A stretch of DNA of 64,000 nt from Bacteroidota bacterium (lineage in GTDB: Bacteria; Bacteroidota; Bacteroidia; Flavobacteriales; Weeksellaceae): positions 1 through 64,000 of the forward strand of contig JAEWOR010000045.1 in assembly GCA_023399595.1 (NCBI GenBank), given 5' to 3'. Of the stretch, positions 8,467-17,316 are shown in pieces; the stretch's first letter is position 1, and each line of letters starts with the position of its first letter. Under the pieces are notes generated by a model, which had not been told where the DNA came from, did no database searches, and saw only the letters and a list, made by a program, of their open reading frames with translations. The translations under genes and the position numbers were made by a program.

Positions 8467-10236
8467 TTAAAATTTAGTTAAGTAGTCGTTAAAAGGGATT
8501 TCATAAAAGCATCTTTTACCATCGGGTAAAAACTCTGGAAAACCCAGTTGTGTATAATCTTTTATCAATTGTTCTGCATCGTGTTTGTAGATAAAATCAA
8601 ACCTAGATTTAGATTGTATCTTATCCCATTTATTTTGGTAAAAATGCAAAAACTCTTCCTCAGATTTATAGTCTAAAATTTCAAATAAATCCTCTAAGAA
8701 TTTCATCACTTTGGTTTCCTTTAAACCTTCTGGAACGGCATCAATTCTCAACACATTTTCATGAGCTATTTTCATATCAAAACCTAGTTCTGGAAGGTAT
8801 TTTTTTATAGATTTATACTTAGCCTTCTCTATTTCGTTCATGTGATATTCCAACGAGAATAAAAGTGTATGACTAGCATTCCCTTTGTTTCCTTTTTTAT
8901 TATTTTCAGAAATTAACAATCTGTGCATTCTTCCCAAATCTAGCATCAAAGTTTTATCTCCTCTATTAAACAGCCAATAACCATTAGGAAGTCGCATTAA
9001 ATCTTCATCAAAATCTTCATCTTCAAATAAATTAATCTTGGAAGGTGCAGCTTCAATACTTTGATGATATATTTCCGACAAATTCTGAATTTCAGATTTT
9101 GTGGGAGTTCCTTTTTCATCCAAAAACGGATTATAGTCTTTATCAACAATAATTTCAGGCATTGTAAAACTCGAAGCTGACGAGGGTTTTTTCTGCATCA
9201 TGGCATCAAAACTCGGATCTCTATCAAAATCTAAACTTGGAGCCACATTGTAAATTCCCAAAGATTTCTTGATGGTAGAACGTAATAAAGCAAAAATAAT
9301 ATGTTCATCTTCAAATTTAACCTCTGTTTTTTGAGGATGAATATTCACATCTATTTTCTCTGGATCCAATTCTAAGAAAAGAAAGAAACTCGGCAAATAT
9401 CCAGGAAGTAACAAGCCCTCAAAAGCCTCCTGTACTGCTTTATTGAAATATGGACTTTTAAAATACCTGCCATTAACGAAAAGAAATTGCTCGCCTCTGG
9501 TTTTCTTGGCACCTTCTGGTTTTGCTACAAAACCGTTGAGTTTCACCCACATATCATCTTCCTTAATAGGAATGAGCAACGGCTGAAGTTTTCTTCCAAA
9601 AATATCTACAACACGCTGCATTTGAGAACCTTTTCTCAGTCTGAAAATTGGTTCATCATCATGAAATAAAGAAAATTCTACGCCTTCATGAGCTAAAGCA
9701 ACTCTTTGGAACTCATCAATAATATGTCGAAATTCAATATTATTATTTTTTAAAAATTTTCTTCGTGCCGGAACATTAAAAAATAGATTTTTCACTGAGA
9801 AATTAGAACCTACCGTCGTCTGAATAGGCTCCTGAAACTGCAAATTTCCTCCTTCAATGTAAATATTGGTTCCAATAGGCGCATCCTCTTTTTTGGTTTT
9901 TAATTCCACTTGAGCAACCGCTGCAATGGAAGCCAAAGCCTCTCCTCTAAAACCTTTAGTTGAAATTTTAAAAATATCATCTGTATCCCGAATTTTGGAG
10001 GTAGCATGCCTTTCAAACGCCATTCTTGCGTCTGTTTCGGACATTCCTACACCATCATCCACAACTTGGATAAGATTTTTCCCAGCATCTCTTATAATAA
10101 GTTCTACTTTGGAAGAACCCGCATCTATAGCGTTTTCCAGCAGTTCTTTAACAATAGAGGCAGGTCTTTGTACGACCTCTCCCGCTGCAATTTGGTTGGC
10201 TACATGATCTGGTAAAAGCTGAATAATATCTGACAT
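8467..10236 (-). CDS. mutL: DNA mismatch repair protein MutL
   Basis: The 589-aa product carries the GHKL ATPase of MutL: ENAIDAGSS, DDGVGMSE and TKGFRGEALASIA. I chose the ATG at 10236 (MSDIIQLLPDHVANQIAAGE) rather than the longer open frame up to 10326, because the extra stretch is hydrophobic and overlaps a terminator hairpin (10284-10316). MutL couples MutS mismatch recognition to strand removal. The C-terminal domain is present, but the usual endonuclease motif DQHA..E is replaced by a diverged segment (LDLGRMHRLLISE) and no CPHGRP-type motif is seen, so latent nickase activity is doubtful. Confidence 0.93.
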   Translation of the reverse strand: MSDIIQLLPDHVANQIAAGEVVQRPASIVKELLENAIDAGSSKVELIIRDAGKNLIQVVDDGVGMSETDARMAFERHATSKIRDTDDIFKISTKGFRGEALASIAAVAQVELKTKKEDAPIGTNIYIEGGNLQFQEPIQTTVGSNFSVKNLFFNVPARRKFLKNNNIEFRHIIDEFQRVALAHEGVEFSLFHDDEPIFRLRKGSQMQRVVDIFGRKLQPLLIPIKEDDMWVKLNGFVAKPEGAKKTRGEQFLFVNGRYFKSPYFNKAVQEAFEGLLLPGYLPSFFLFLELDPEKIDVNIHPQKTEVKFEDEHIIFALLRSTIKKSLGIYNVAPSLDFDRDPSFDAMMQKKPSSASSFTMPEIIVDKDYNPFLDEKGTPTKSEIQNLSEIYHQSIEAAPSKINLFEDEDFDEDLMRLPNGYWLFNRGDKTLMLDLGRMHRLLISENNKKGNKGNASHTLLFSLEYHMNEIEKAKYKSIKKYLPELGFDMKIAHENVLRIDAVPEGLKETKVMKFLEDLFEILDYKSEEEFLHFYQNKWDKIQSKSRFDFIYKHDAEQLIKDYTQLGFPEFLPDGKRCFYEIPFNDYLTKF

Positions 10237-10283
10237 AATAATTACTAGAATACAAAAATAAAGAAAGCAATTGAATAAAAATA

Positions 10284-10316
10284 AAAGCCCTTTCAAATAA
10301 AATCTGAAGGGGCTTT
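10284..10316 (-). terminator. terminator of the 90-aa secreted protein gene
   Basis: AAAGCCCTTTCA (10284-10295) pairs with TGAAGGGGCTTT (10305-10316), with one G-U pair, followed in minus sense by TTTATTTTTATT. It lies just upstream of the mutL ATG and argues against the extended mutL start. Confidence 0.7.
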
Positions 10317-10344
10317 CTCGACACATAATTTACTACTCTACTTT

Positions 10345-10617
10345 TTATTTCTTTTTCTTCTTTTTATTGTTTGTTGTCGCTTCTTTTTCAGTAGCTTCCA
10401 AGTCTGTTTTTGCCTTTTCTACTTCTGCATCTGCAGCTTTAACTTCCGTTTGCGCTTCTGCAACTTCTAATTGAGCCTGATCTACTTTTATAGCTTCTGT
10501 AGAGGCTGCTTTTTGTTCAGCAGGTTTTACCTCTGTTGACTGGTTGGGTGTTTGTTGTGCGTTTATTGCAACAATTCCTAATCCTAAAAAAGATGCTGTC
10601 AAAAATAATTTTTTCAT
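10345..10617 (-). CDS. small secreted Ala/Glu/Lys-rich protein
   Basis: The 90-aa product has a clean signal peptide (MKKLFLTASFLGLGIVAINA, cleavage expected after about residue 20). A low-complexity helix of Ala, Glu, Lys, Val and Thr follows (AQLEVAEAQTEVKAADAEVE), ending in a run of lysines. It resembles small periplasmic coiled-coil proteins of Chryseobacterium. No function is recognised. A terminator follows immediately downstream and the gene has its own 100-bp upstream gap, so it is probably monocistronic. Confidence 0.6.
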   Translation of the reverse strand: MKKLFLTASFLGLGIVAINAQQTPNQSTEVKPAEQKAASTEAIKVDQAQLEVAEAQTEVKAADAEVEKAKTDLEATEKEATTNNKKKKKK

Positions 10618-10744
10618 AATGTAATAGTTAGGGTTTTGATTAATTGATTTCTATAACAGAAACGCCAACAAAAAAAAATAATTGTCCTAACCATGATTGT
10701 TTAACCATAATTATAAAAATTTAATAATATTTAAAACTATAAGA

Positions 10745-11233
10745 TTATTTTCCTAAATTTTTCTTAAGAAGTTCCACGAATTCGTAGGCAGCAGGACAGA
10801 TGACTGTGTTTTTAAGGGTAAGATTATTAATTTGATAAATCTTTTTTCGGTCTGTATGCGGAAATTCTCTGCAGGCCTTTGGACGCACCTCGTAGATGGA
10901 ACAAGTATTATCTTGATTCAGAAAAAAACAAGGGAGATTTTGCAGAACTTTATCATTATCTTCATCTACACGCAAAAATTTGGCTTCAAAATCTGAAGCT
11001 TTCATTCTTAAATGTTTGGAAATTCTTTCTATGTCTTTTTCTGTATAAAGCGGACCTGTTGTTTTGCAGCAGTTAGCACATTGTAAGCAATCAATTTTCT
11101 CAAAAACTTCATCGTGTGTATTTTGCACCACATAATCTAATTGTTTAGGAGTTTTCTTCTTTAAACCCTCTAAAAACTTTTTATGTTCACCGTGTTTTTG
11201 TTCTGCAAGTTTTTGATACTGCGATAAATCCAT
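10745..11233 (-). CDS. YkgJ-type cysteine-cluster protein
   Basis: The 162-aa cytoplasmic protein carries the YkgJ-family cysteine pattern: CLQCANCC near residue 50, a middle CFF...CSIYEVRPKACREFP, and a final VICPAA. The cysteines are thought to bind zinc or an Fe-S cluster; YkgJ proteins are otherwise poorly understood. I placed the start at the ATG at 11233 (MDLSQYQKLAEQ) because the open frame further upstream is hydrophobic, unlike the family, and approaches the divergent truncated-hemoglobin gene. Confidence 0.85.
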   Translation of the reverse strand: MDLSQYQKLAEQKHGEHKKFLEGLKKKTPKQLDYVVQNTHDEVFEKIDCLQCANCCKTTGPLYTEKDIERISKHLRMKASDFEAKFLRVDEDNDKVLQNLPCFFLNQDNTCSIYEVRPKACREFPHTDRKKIYQINNLTLKNTVICPAAYEFVELLKKNLGK

Positions 11234-11304
11234 TGTCCTCAATAATACTTTTGCAAAAATACCACAAATCATTAGTAAAAACATGTAAAACCAATTGATT
11301 ATCT

Positions 11305-11312
11305 TAATTTTG
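11305..11312 (+). promoter_or_regulatory. TAATTTTG -7 promoter element of truncated hemoglobin gene
   Basis: TAATTTTG fits the Bacteroidota TAnnTTTG consensus and lies only 4 bases before the ATG at 11317; a TTG occurs near 11295. With a start point a few bases after the box, the transcript would begin at or next to the start codon (leaderless). Confidence 0.4.
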
Positions 11313-11316
11313 TAAT

Positions 11317-11706
11317 ATGAAAGATTTAAAAACAAGGGAAGATATAGAATTGCTTGTCAATACTTTCTACAAAAAAGTTCAAAAAGACGAAACCATTGGT
11401 TTTTTCTTCAACGATGTGGCAAAAGTAGATTGGAGCAAGCACCTTCCTAATATGTATGATTTTTGGGAAAGTATTTTATTTGGCAGCGCTGCATATAAAG
11501 GAAATCCAATGCAAAAACATTTCCCTGTAAACGATATTATCCCTTTAGAAAAGCAACATTTTGAACATTGGCTATTCCTTTGGAAACAAACTCTTACAGA
11601 ATTATTTGAAGGTAAAAATACCGAATTAGCCCTTTATAAAGCCAGCAACATAGCCAACCTTATGAGTTATAAAATGGATATAGCTACAAAACTTAAGGAA
11701 AAATAA
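11317..11706 (+). CDS. group III truncated hemoglobin
   Basis: The 129-aa protein matches truncated hemoglobins of group III: the start LKTREDIELLVNTFYKKVQKDETIGFFF, the DFWESILFGSAAYKGNPM segment, and proximal-His region EKQHFEHWLFLWKQTL. It would be a cytoplasmic heme protein binding O2 or NO; group III proteins are linked to oxygen or nitrosative stress, but the role here is unproven. It is the only plus-strand gene in the 5.9-17 kb stretch and overlaps the 3' end of the convergent ChaA-like gene by 14 bp. Confidence 0.9.
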   Translation: MKDLKTREDIELLVNTFYKKVQKDETIGFFFNDVAKVDWSKHLPNMYDFWESILFGSAAYKGNPMQKHFPVNDIIPLEKQHFEHWLFLWKQTLTELFEGKNTELALYKASNIANLMSYKMDIATKLKEK

Positions 11707-12766
11707 CCGTAAAAATATACGCCGCAAGATTTACCAAAAGAACCATTCCGTAAAGGATATTGGTTTTTCCCCGGCTTAAAGAAAGCATAACGGTAAACAC
11801 CGATAAAGCAAGAATAATAATAGATTTATTATCCAATCCCAATACCAAAGGGATATCAAAATAAATGCAAACAATGGATACTGCTGGAATCGTTAATCCG
11901 ATACTTGCCAAAGCAGATCCCAAAGCCAAGTTTAAAGAAGTTTGAATTTGATTATTTCTTGCTGCTCTAATAGCCGCAATACCTTCTGGGAGCAGAACTA
12001 CAGCCGCAATAATTACTCCCACCAATGCTTGTGGAGCTCCAAAACTTTGCACCATATCTTCAATAGCCGGAGATAAGGCTTTCGCCATAAATACTACAAC
12101 TGCTAAGCAAATAATTAAAAGTACGAGACTAAAAAATGTTACTAGATTTGATGGTGGTTCTGCACCATGGTTTTCGTCATCATGCTTGGTAATAAAATAA
12201 TTTCTATGCCTAACCGTTTGTACCATTAAGAACGATGCATATATAACCAAACAAGCAATAGAAACGAAGATTAGCTGCGCATGAGAATAAAATGGACCCG
12301 ATTTGGAAGTAGTGAAATTAGGAAGGATTAAGGTAAGCACTAAAATTGCCACTAAACTTACTAATGAGGTTGTAGCAGAACTTTTTGCAAAAAATTGTTC
12401 GTGAAATTTTACCCCTCCCACTAGAATACAAACCCCCAAAATTCCATTAATAATAAGAATAATAGCTGCAAAAACGGTATCTCTAGCATACGTCATTGCA
12501 TTCTCTCCTCCTGCAATCATTAGGGAAACAATTAAAGATACCTCTAAAATTGTAATACAAATGGCAAGAATAATAGTTCCAAAGGGTTCTCCCACTCTAT
12601 GCGCCACGACTTCTGCGTGATGAACAGCAGAAAGAACACTTGTTATTAATAAAATTCCACCAATAATCTTTGTTAAAACCGTATCATCTATCATCCCTGA
12701 AAAATAGAACAATGCAGAAATAACTGGAAAAATAATGGTCCAATGGAGCAGGAATTTTAGTTTCAT
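11693..12766 (-). CDS. ChaA-type calcium/cation:proton antiporter
   Basis: The 357-aa inner-membrane protein has about ten hydrophobic segments and the two acidic motifs of the CaCA/ChaA family: AICITILEVSLIVSLMIAGG in the first half and VVLLPEGIAAIRAARNNQIQ in the second. ChaA-type proteins exchange Ca2+ (or Na+/K+) for protons, helping calcium and alkaline-pH homeostasis. A hydrophilic loop with His and acidic residues lies in the middle (HDDENHGAEPP). The length fits the family. Exact ion preference cannot be assigned from the sequence. Confidence 0.85.
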   Translation of the reverse strand: MKLKFLLHWTIIFPVISALFYFSGMIDDTVLTKIIGGILLITSVLSAVHHAEVVAHRVGEPFGTIILAICITILEVSLIVSLMIAGGENAMTYARDTVFAAIILIINGILGVCILVGGVKFHEQFFAKSSATTSLVSLVAILVLTLILPNFTTSKSGPFYSHAQLIFVSIACLVIYASFLMVQTVRHRNYFITKHDDENHGAEPPSNLVTFFSLVLLIICLAVVVFMAKALSPAIEDMVQSFGAPQALVGVIIAAVVLLPEGIAAIRAARNNQIQTSLNLALGSALASIGLTIPAVSIVCIYFDIPLVLGLDNKSIIILALSVFTVMLSLSRGKTNILYGMVLLVNLAAYIFTVIFP

Positions 12767-12910
12767 CGTTTTTTTTGTAAAAAGTTAAGAATTATTCAAC
12801 AGAAATCACAAAACCATTCATTAAGTTTAAAATAACAAAATAAATTTAGTTTTTCGTGATTTTACAAAAATACAAAAAATCAATCAAAAATTAAAATTTG
12901 ATTTGAAATG

Positions 12911-13237
12911 CTAATAATCCCAAAGATGAAAATCTTGCAGATCAGTAAGCATGTGAAGGAGCAAACCGATGCCTGTAATTCTAGTTTTTTTGAAGAAAAG
13001 AAACAAAACATAAACCGCAATTGCAGGGTAAGAATGTAAAAAATGAAAACCAATACTATTTCTATTGGGTTCGAAAATAGGAGTTGCAAAAAGATGATCT
13101 AAATCCACCAACATGGTCAACAAGAGCACAATAGAAACTTTTTTCCAGTCTTTTTTAAAAAAAATATAAGCCACCACAAAAGGAAATCCGAAGTGTAGGA
13201 AATAATGAACAAAAGTTTTCCAAGAAATAAAATCCAT
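12911..13237 (-). CDS. DUF6122-like small membrane protein
   Basis: The 108-aa protein has three to four hydrophobic segments and conserved polar motifs inside them: HYFLHFGFPF, MLVDLDHLFATPIF, HFLHSYPA and LLLHMLTDLQDF. The His/Asp pattern resembles the metal-dependent membrane hydrolase-like YdjM/DUF6122 group, where paired DxDH and H...D motifs recur. It overlaps the AlkD-type gene by one base, so the two are probably co-transcribed. An overlapping open frame at 12880-13089 is a shadow. Function is unknown. Confidence 0.72.
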   Translation of the reverse strand: MDFISWKTFVHYFLHFGFPFVVAYIFFKKDWKKVSIVLLLTMLVDLDHLFATPIFEPNRNSIGFHFLHSYPAIAVYVLFLFFKKTRITGIGLLLHMLTDLQDFHLWDY

Positions 13238-13953
13238 TAAATTCTTCCTTTTAAATAATCTTGTCTCAGGTTTTCATCTAATTTCTCAATGGCATATCTC
13301 AAGGTTGTTCTGGGCATTTTTGTATAATGTTCGTTTAAAAAATTAAGCAATTCTGTTTCATTTTTACCACCCATTTCTCGCAGCAACCAACCATTAGCTT
13401 TGTGCATTAAATCGTGTAGGTGTTCTAAATTATTCAGCACTAATTCTTTTGTAAGCTCGAATTTTCCTTTTTTAATGTAATGCATGGTCCCCACTACTGC
13501 AATTCTTTTATGCCACATTACATCTGAGTTTGACAAATTTCTTAACAAATCATCTTTTTCATTTTCAAAAGTGAATCTTCCCAAAATTTTGTAGCAAGAA
13601 CTATCCACCAAATCCCAATTATTAACAAACTCTAAATTGTTTAAGTAAAAATCTACAATATTTTGCTTTTCATCTGCTGATTTCGATTTCTCAAACTTAG
13701 AAATCAACATAAAAATTGCCGTTAACCTTTCTTCATGATAGGGCGATGAAAAAAGTTTATGAAGCTCCTTTAAAGAAATTTTGTTGAAAAATTCTTTAGC
13801 CACAGCACGTTGATCAGGAACTTTCACACCCAAAAACAAGTCACCTTCACCATATTCACCTTTTCCTGTTTTGAAGAATTTGGGCAGAAATTGAGCTTTT
13901 TCATCCAAAGCCAACACTCGAAGCGCCTCTTGAATTTGAGTAACTCCATTCAT
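13237..13953 (-). CDS. AlkD-type DNA alkylation repair protein
   Basis: The 238-aa product is an all-helical HEAT-like repeat protein with the AlkD-family phrases FFKTGKGEYGEGDLFLGVKVPDQR... (read in parts), NNWDLVDSSCYKILGRF, DVMWHKRIAVVGTMHYI and KANGWLLREMG. AlkD glycosylases remove bulky or charged alkylated bases such as 3-methyladenine without base flipping. The Trp/Asp in NNWDLVD and the Arg in HKRIAVV match functional positions in the family. It is sandwiched closely between DUF6122 and a CPA1 antiporter on the same strand. Confidence 0.85.
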   Translation of the reverse strand: MNGVTQIQEALRVLALDEKAQFLPKFFKTGKGEYGEGDLFLGVKVPDQRAVAKEFFNKISLKELHKLFSSPYHEERLTAIFMLISKFEKSKSADEKQNIVDFYLNNLEFVNNWDLVDSSCYKILGRFTFENEKDDLLRNLSNSDVMWHKRIAVVGTMHYIKKGKFELTKELVLNNLEHLHDLMHKANGWLLREMGGKNETELLNFLNEHYTKMPRTTLRYAIEKLDENLRQDYLKGRI

Positions 13954-13964
13954 TTCACAATCTA

Positions 13965-15239
13965 TTAAGCCAATTGTTGTTCTCTTTCGTTTTCTTCGCT
14001 AGCTATTTTCTTAGGATTCGCTACTTTACCAATGGTAAGTCCCTGAACAACAATAGAAAAAACCACCACAAAATAAGTAATACTTAAAATAATATTGGAA
14101 TTTTCACCTTTAGGAATAGACATCGCCAACGCAATGGAAACACCACCACGAATCCCTCCCCAAACCAAAACTTTCAATGTTTGTGGACTAAATCGGTTTC
14201 TAAAGGACATGAATTTTGTAGGCACCCAAATAGAGAGAAATCTCGCCAAAAGAACTACAGCTATAGCAATTAAACCTGGAACAGTAAATTTATTAAGATT
14301 TTTAATCATTAAAAGTTCAAAACCTATGAACAAGAAAAGAACAGAGTTTAAAATTTCGTCAATAAGTTCCCAAAATTTAATGAGATAATCTTGGGTTTCA
14401 GATTTCATATTAAAGTTTCTGTTGAAGTTCCCCATAAACAAACCAGCAGCAACCATAGTTAAAGGACCTGAAATATGAAACTGTCTCGCAATGAGATAAC
14501 CACCCATTACTACCGAAAGCGTTACTAAAACCGAAATAATATAATCATCCACATGACGCATCATTCTAGAAGACGTATATCCCAATAAAATTCCGAGCGC
14601 TAAACCTCCTCCCGCTTCATGCAACAACATAGAAATAATATTTTCGCCCGTAAGATCCACATCTTTGCCTGTTGCTAATTGTAAAACGACAGCGAAAACA
14701 ACAACCGCCATACCGTCATTAAAAAGAGATTCACCAGCTACTTTTGTTTCCAGTTCTTTTGAAACATTGGCTTTCTTTAAAATGCTTAAAACAGCCACCG
14801 GATCCGTAGGCGAAATTAATGCTCCAAAGACCAAACAATACAAAAAGGAAAGCTTCACTCCCACCAAAGGCAAAATATAAAACATAGCAATTCCCACTAC
14901 GAAAGTAGAAATTAAAACTCCCACCGTGGAAAAAATAACAACAGGCCGAAATTGTTCTTTTAAATCTTTAATATTAACATGAATAGCTCCTGCAAAAAGT
15001 AAAAAATTAAGCATGGCGCCCATTAAAACTTCAGTAAAATTAATACTAGACATTAATTTATTAAGTCTTCCGTAAGTTTTAGGTAAAACACTTTCTCCAA
15101 AGAAAATTAGAAATATAGAAACAACAATAGCAATTACCATAATTCCTATAGATCCTGGTAATTTTAGAAATCGGTGATTAACATAGGCAAAAACAGCAGC
15201 CAATACTATCAGATAAGAAAAAGAATAGTATAATTCCAT
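13965..15239 (-). CDS. CPA1-family Na+(K+)/H+ antiporter
   Basis: The 424-aa membrane protein has about twelve hydrophobic segments and the CPA1 signatures FGALISPTDPVAVLSILKKA and GESLFNDGMAVVVFAVVLQ, with ion-binding Asp residues. A late VWGGIRGGVSIALAMSIP helix carries the conserved Arg-Gly pair. It would exchange Na+ or K+ for protons at the inner membrane, serving pH and salt homeostasis. No long cytoplasmic regulatory tail is present, consistent with the short NhaP-like type. The gene is 11 bp upstream of the AlkD-type gene. Confidence 0.9.
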   Translation of the reverse strand: MELYYSFSYLIVLAAVFAYVNHRFLKLPGSIGIMVIAIVVSIFLIFFGESVLPKTYGRLNKLMSSINFTEVLMGAMLNFLLFAGAIHVNIKDLKEQFRPVVIFSTVGVLISTFVVGIAMFYILPLVGVKLSFLYCLVFGALISPTDPVAVLSILKKANVSKELETKVAGESLFNDGMAVVVFAVVLQLATGKDVDLTGENIISMLLHEAGGGLALGILLGYTSSRMMRHVDDYIISVLVTLSVVMGGYLIARQFHISGPLTMVAAGLFMGNFNRNFNMKSETQDYLIKFWELIDEILNSVLFLFIGFELLMIKNLNKFTVPGLIAIAVVLLARFLSIWVPTKFMSFRNRFSPQTLKVLVWGGIRGGVSIALAMSIPKGENSNIILSITYFVVVFSIVVQGLTIGKVANPKKIASEENEREQQLA

Positions 15240-15263
15240 TTTATGAATTCAAACGGTATTTAT

Positions 15264-15896
15264 TTAATATTGTAGATATAGTATTTTAACGTAAATAGAT
15301 TCATTGTCTTTTGTCCAAACATCCATCATACCGTCTTTAAGCGCTTTGGAAGTCCGGTTAAAACCATCTAGTTTAATATTTTGTGTATTCAGGAAGATGT
15401 ATTCATCACCAACTCCATTTACAATAAAAGGTGTTTTCTCCGATTTTCCATCGCCAGAATTGTTTATAGCGGTTATTAGAGCTCGAAATTGACGCAACCT
15501 AAAAACAAAATCTTTATCGTTACCATTTTTTTTCAAACCTTGTAAAAGAATAAGAAGTATGTCCATATTACTAGGATCCTTCTTGAAAAGTTGATTCCCT
15601 AATTGTATAGCTTCTGTAAATTTTTGATCTCGATAATATTCTGCAAGCTTTTTAAAATCTTCATCCACTAAAGAAACTTTATCCTCTCTAAAATTTCTAC
15701 CATAGTACAAATACTGAATATCTATACTATCCATAGATTGAGGATGTCCTAAATACTTAAAAAGCACTTTATCATAATGATAATTTGATTTTGGATCTTT
15801 CAGGTTTTTCTCTAGAGTTTTAAGATCAAGCTTTATGTATTGGGAAAATCCCAAAAAAGAAAATAGTAAAAAGAAAAAAAAGAGTTTATTTTTCAT
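15264..15896 (-). CDS. DUF4919 family secreted protein
   Basis: The 210-aa product has a hydrophobic signal peptide (MKNKLFFFFLLFSFLGFSQ). The mature part reads like DUF4919 proteins of Bacteroidota: DSIDIQYLYYGRNFRED, a TPR-like helical centre (FTEAIQLGNQLFKKDPSNMDILLILLQGLKK, read in parts), and the terminal GDGKSEKTPFIV/VGDEYIFL segments. It is expected in the periplasm or outer membrane. It overlaps hflX by 11 bp on the same strand, so it is co-transcribed with it. No enzymatic function is known for the family. Confidence 0.8.
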   Translation of the reverse strand: MKNKLFFFFLLFSFLGFSQYIKLDLKTLEKNLKDPKSNYHYDKVLFKYLGHPQSMDSIDIQYLYYGRNFREDKVSLVDEDFKKLAEYYRDQKFTEAIQLGNQLFKKDPSNMDILLILLQGLKKNGNDKDFVFRLRQFRALITAINNSGDGKSEKTPFIVNGVGDEYIFLNTQNIKLDGFNRTSKALKDGMMDVWTKDNESIYVKILYLQY

Positions 15897-17112
15897 CTTC
15901 TACATCGTCTTCATTATCATAATATTCAAACAAGAAATCGTTATAAGGGAATCTTGAAATATGTATTTTCAGAACTTCATCATAAATAACTTTCTTCATT
16001 TCAGGGAAATTCTGTTTGGTAAGTGCCGAAATAAAAACTGTAGGATATTTAGATTTTGCCATCCATGTTTTTTTCCATTCTTCTAAAGAAATATTCTTTC
16101 TGGTACTTGGCGTAAGATCGTCTTCCTCTTTTTTCTCGTAAGAAAAATCATCAATTTTATTAAAAACCATCACCATTGGTTTTTTGTGAGCATCAATCTC
16201 CTGTAAAATATGATTAACAGATTCTATATGATCTTCAAAACTCTCATGCGAAATATCCACTACATGAATTAGCAAATCTGCTTCTCTCACCTCATCCAAA
16301 GTAGATTTAAAAGATTCCACCAATTGTGTTGGAAGTTTTCTAATGAAACCCACTGTATCCGTTAAAAGAAAAGGCAAATTACCAATCACCACTTTTCTCA
16401 CGGTAGTATCCAAAGTTGCAAACAGCTTATTTTCAGCAAAAACATCAGATTTAGATAAAGCGTTCATTAAAGTAGATTTCCCAACGTTGGTATATCCCAC
16501 CAAAGCCGCACGCACAACTTTCCCACGGTTATTCCTTTGGGTAGCCATTTGCTTGTCTATGGTTTTTAGCTTGTCTTTTAATAAAGTAATTCTGTCACGG
16601 ATAATCCTTCTATCGGTCTCAATTTCCGTTTCACCAGGGCCTCTCATCCCAATACCTCCTTTTTGTCTTTCAAGGTGAGTCCACATTCTGGTTAACCTCG
16701 GTAAAAGATATTGATATTGCGCTAATTCCACCTGAGTTCTCGCATAGGAAGTCTGAGCTCTTTGTGCAAAAATATCGAGAATTAAATTCGTCCTGTCCAA
16801 TATTTTCACTTCCATTTCTTTCTCCAAATTCTTCAACTGGGAAGGAGAAAGTTCATCATCAAAAATCACAGTTCCAATTTCGTTTTCTTTCACGAAATCG
16901 CGTATTTCTTCCATTTTTCCCTTACCTACAAAAGTTTTGGAGTCGGGCATAGACATTTTTTGTGTAAATCTTTTTTCAACACTAGCTCCAGCAGTATACG
17001 CTAAAAACTCCAACTCATCCATATATTCTTGAAGCTTATCCTCATCCTGATCTTTTGTTATAAGACCTACCAATACAGCTTTCTCGTAATTGTGTTCTTT
17101 TTTTTCTAGCAT
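15886..17112 (-). CDS. hflX: ribosome-associated GTPase HflX
   Basis: The 408-aa protein has the HflX layout: an N-terminal glycine-linked domain (about residues 10-190, with FVGKGKMEEIRDFV and RTNLILDIFAQRAQTSYART, the HflX-type RTxxILxIFxxRA phrase), then a GTPase domain with G1 GYTNVGKST, G3 DTVGF and G4 FNKID. GMRGPGETEIETDRRII is also typical. HflX binds the 50S subunit and splits or rescues stalled ribosomes in heat or antibiotic stress. The length is usual for Bacteroidota. Confidence 0.95.
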   Translation of the reverse strand: MLEKKEHNYEKAVLVGLITKDQDEDKLQEYMDELEFLAYTAGASVEKRFTQKMSMPDSKTFVGKGKMEEIRDFVKENEIGTVIFDDELSPSQLKNLEKEMEVKILDRTNLILDIFAQRAQTSYARTQVELAQYQYLLPRLTRMWTHLERQKGGIGMRGPGETEIETDRRIIRDRITLLKDKLKTIDKQMATQRNNRGKVVRAALVGYTNVGKSTLMNALSKSDVFAENKLFATLDTTVRKVVIGNLPFLLTDTVGFIRKLPTQLVESFKSTLDEVREADLLIHVVDISHESFEDHIESVNHILQEIDAHKKPMVMVFNKIDDFSYEKKEEDDLTPSTRKNISLEEWKKTWMAKSKYPTVFISALTKQNFPEMKKVIYDEVLKIHISRFPYNDFLFEYYDNEDDVEDEK

Positions 17113-17164
17113 GTAATTCTTCTATAAATTTTGAGTTTTAGCAAGGTAATATTTTTCAATAAAA

Positions 17165-17187
17165 AAACCAAAGGATTACTTTGGTTT
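17165..17187 (-). terminator. terminator downstream of META-domain gene
   Basis: AAACCAAAG and CTTTGGTTT are perfect 9-base arms around GATTA; in minus sense the stem is followed by TTTTTTT. It ends transcription of the META-domain gene before hflX. Confidence 0.75.
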
Positions 17188-17316
17188 CATATTTCAAATT
17201 TAAAGATGAGTGGAAGAAATTAAGATTTTTCAAAACTAAAATTCCACCTCCTTCTTTAATTCCATCTTTTCAAACGACTGTAGCAAGTCTTTTCTCAATA
17301 AAAATATTTAATGTGA

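Noticed and set aside
10237..10326. Longer MutL N-terminus (30 extra residues)
   Set aside because: The extension is hydrophobic, unlike the family, and overlaps a terminator hairpin; the ATG at 10236 gives the normal MutL start.
12880..13089. 69-aa open frame overlapping the DUF6122-like gene
   Set aside because: It is in another frame of the same strand, has no family features, and the DUF6122-like frame explains the DNA.
17195..17316. Coding-looking phrase LRKDLLQSFEKMELKKEVEF after the META-domain end
   Set aside because: It follows two stop codons in the same frame and has no start; too short to support a gene or remnant.
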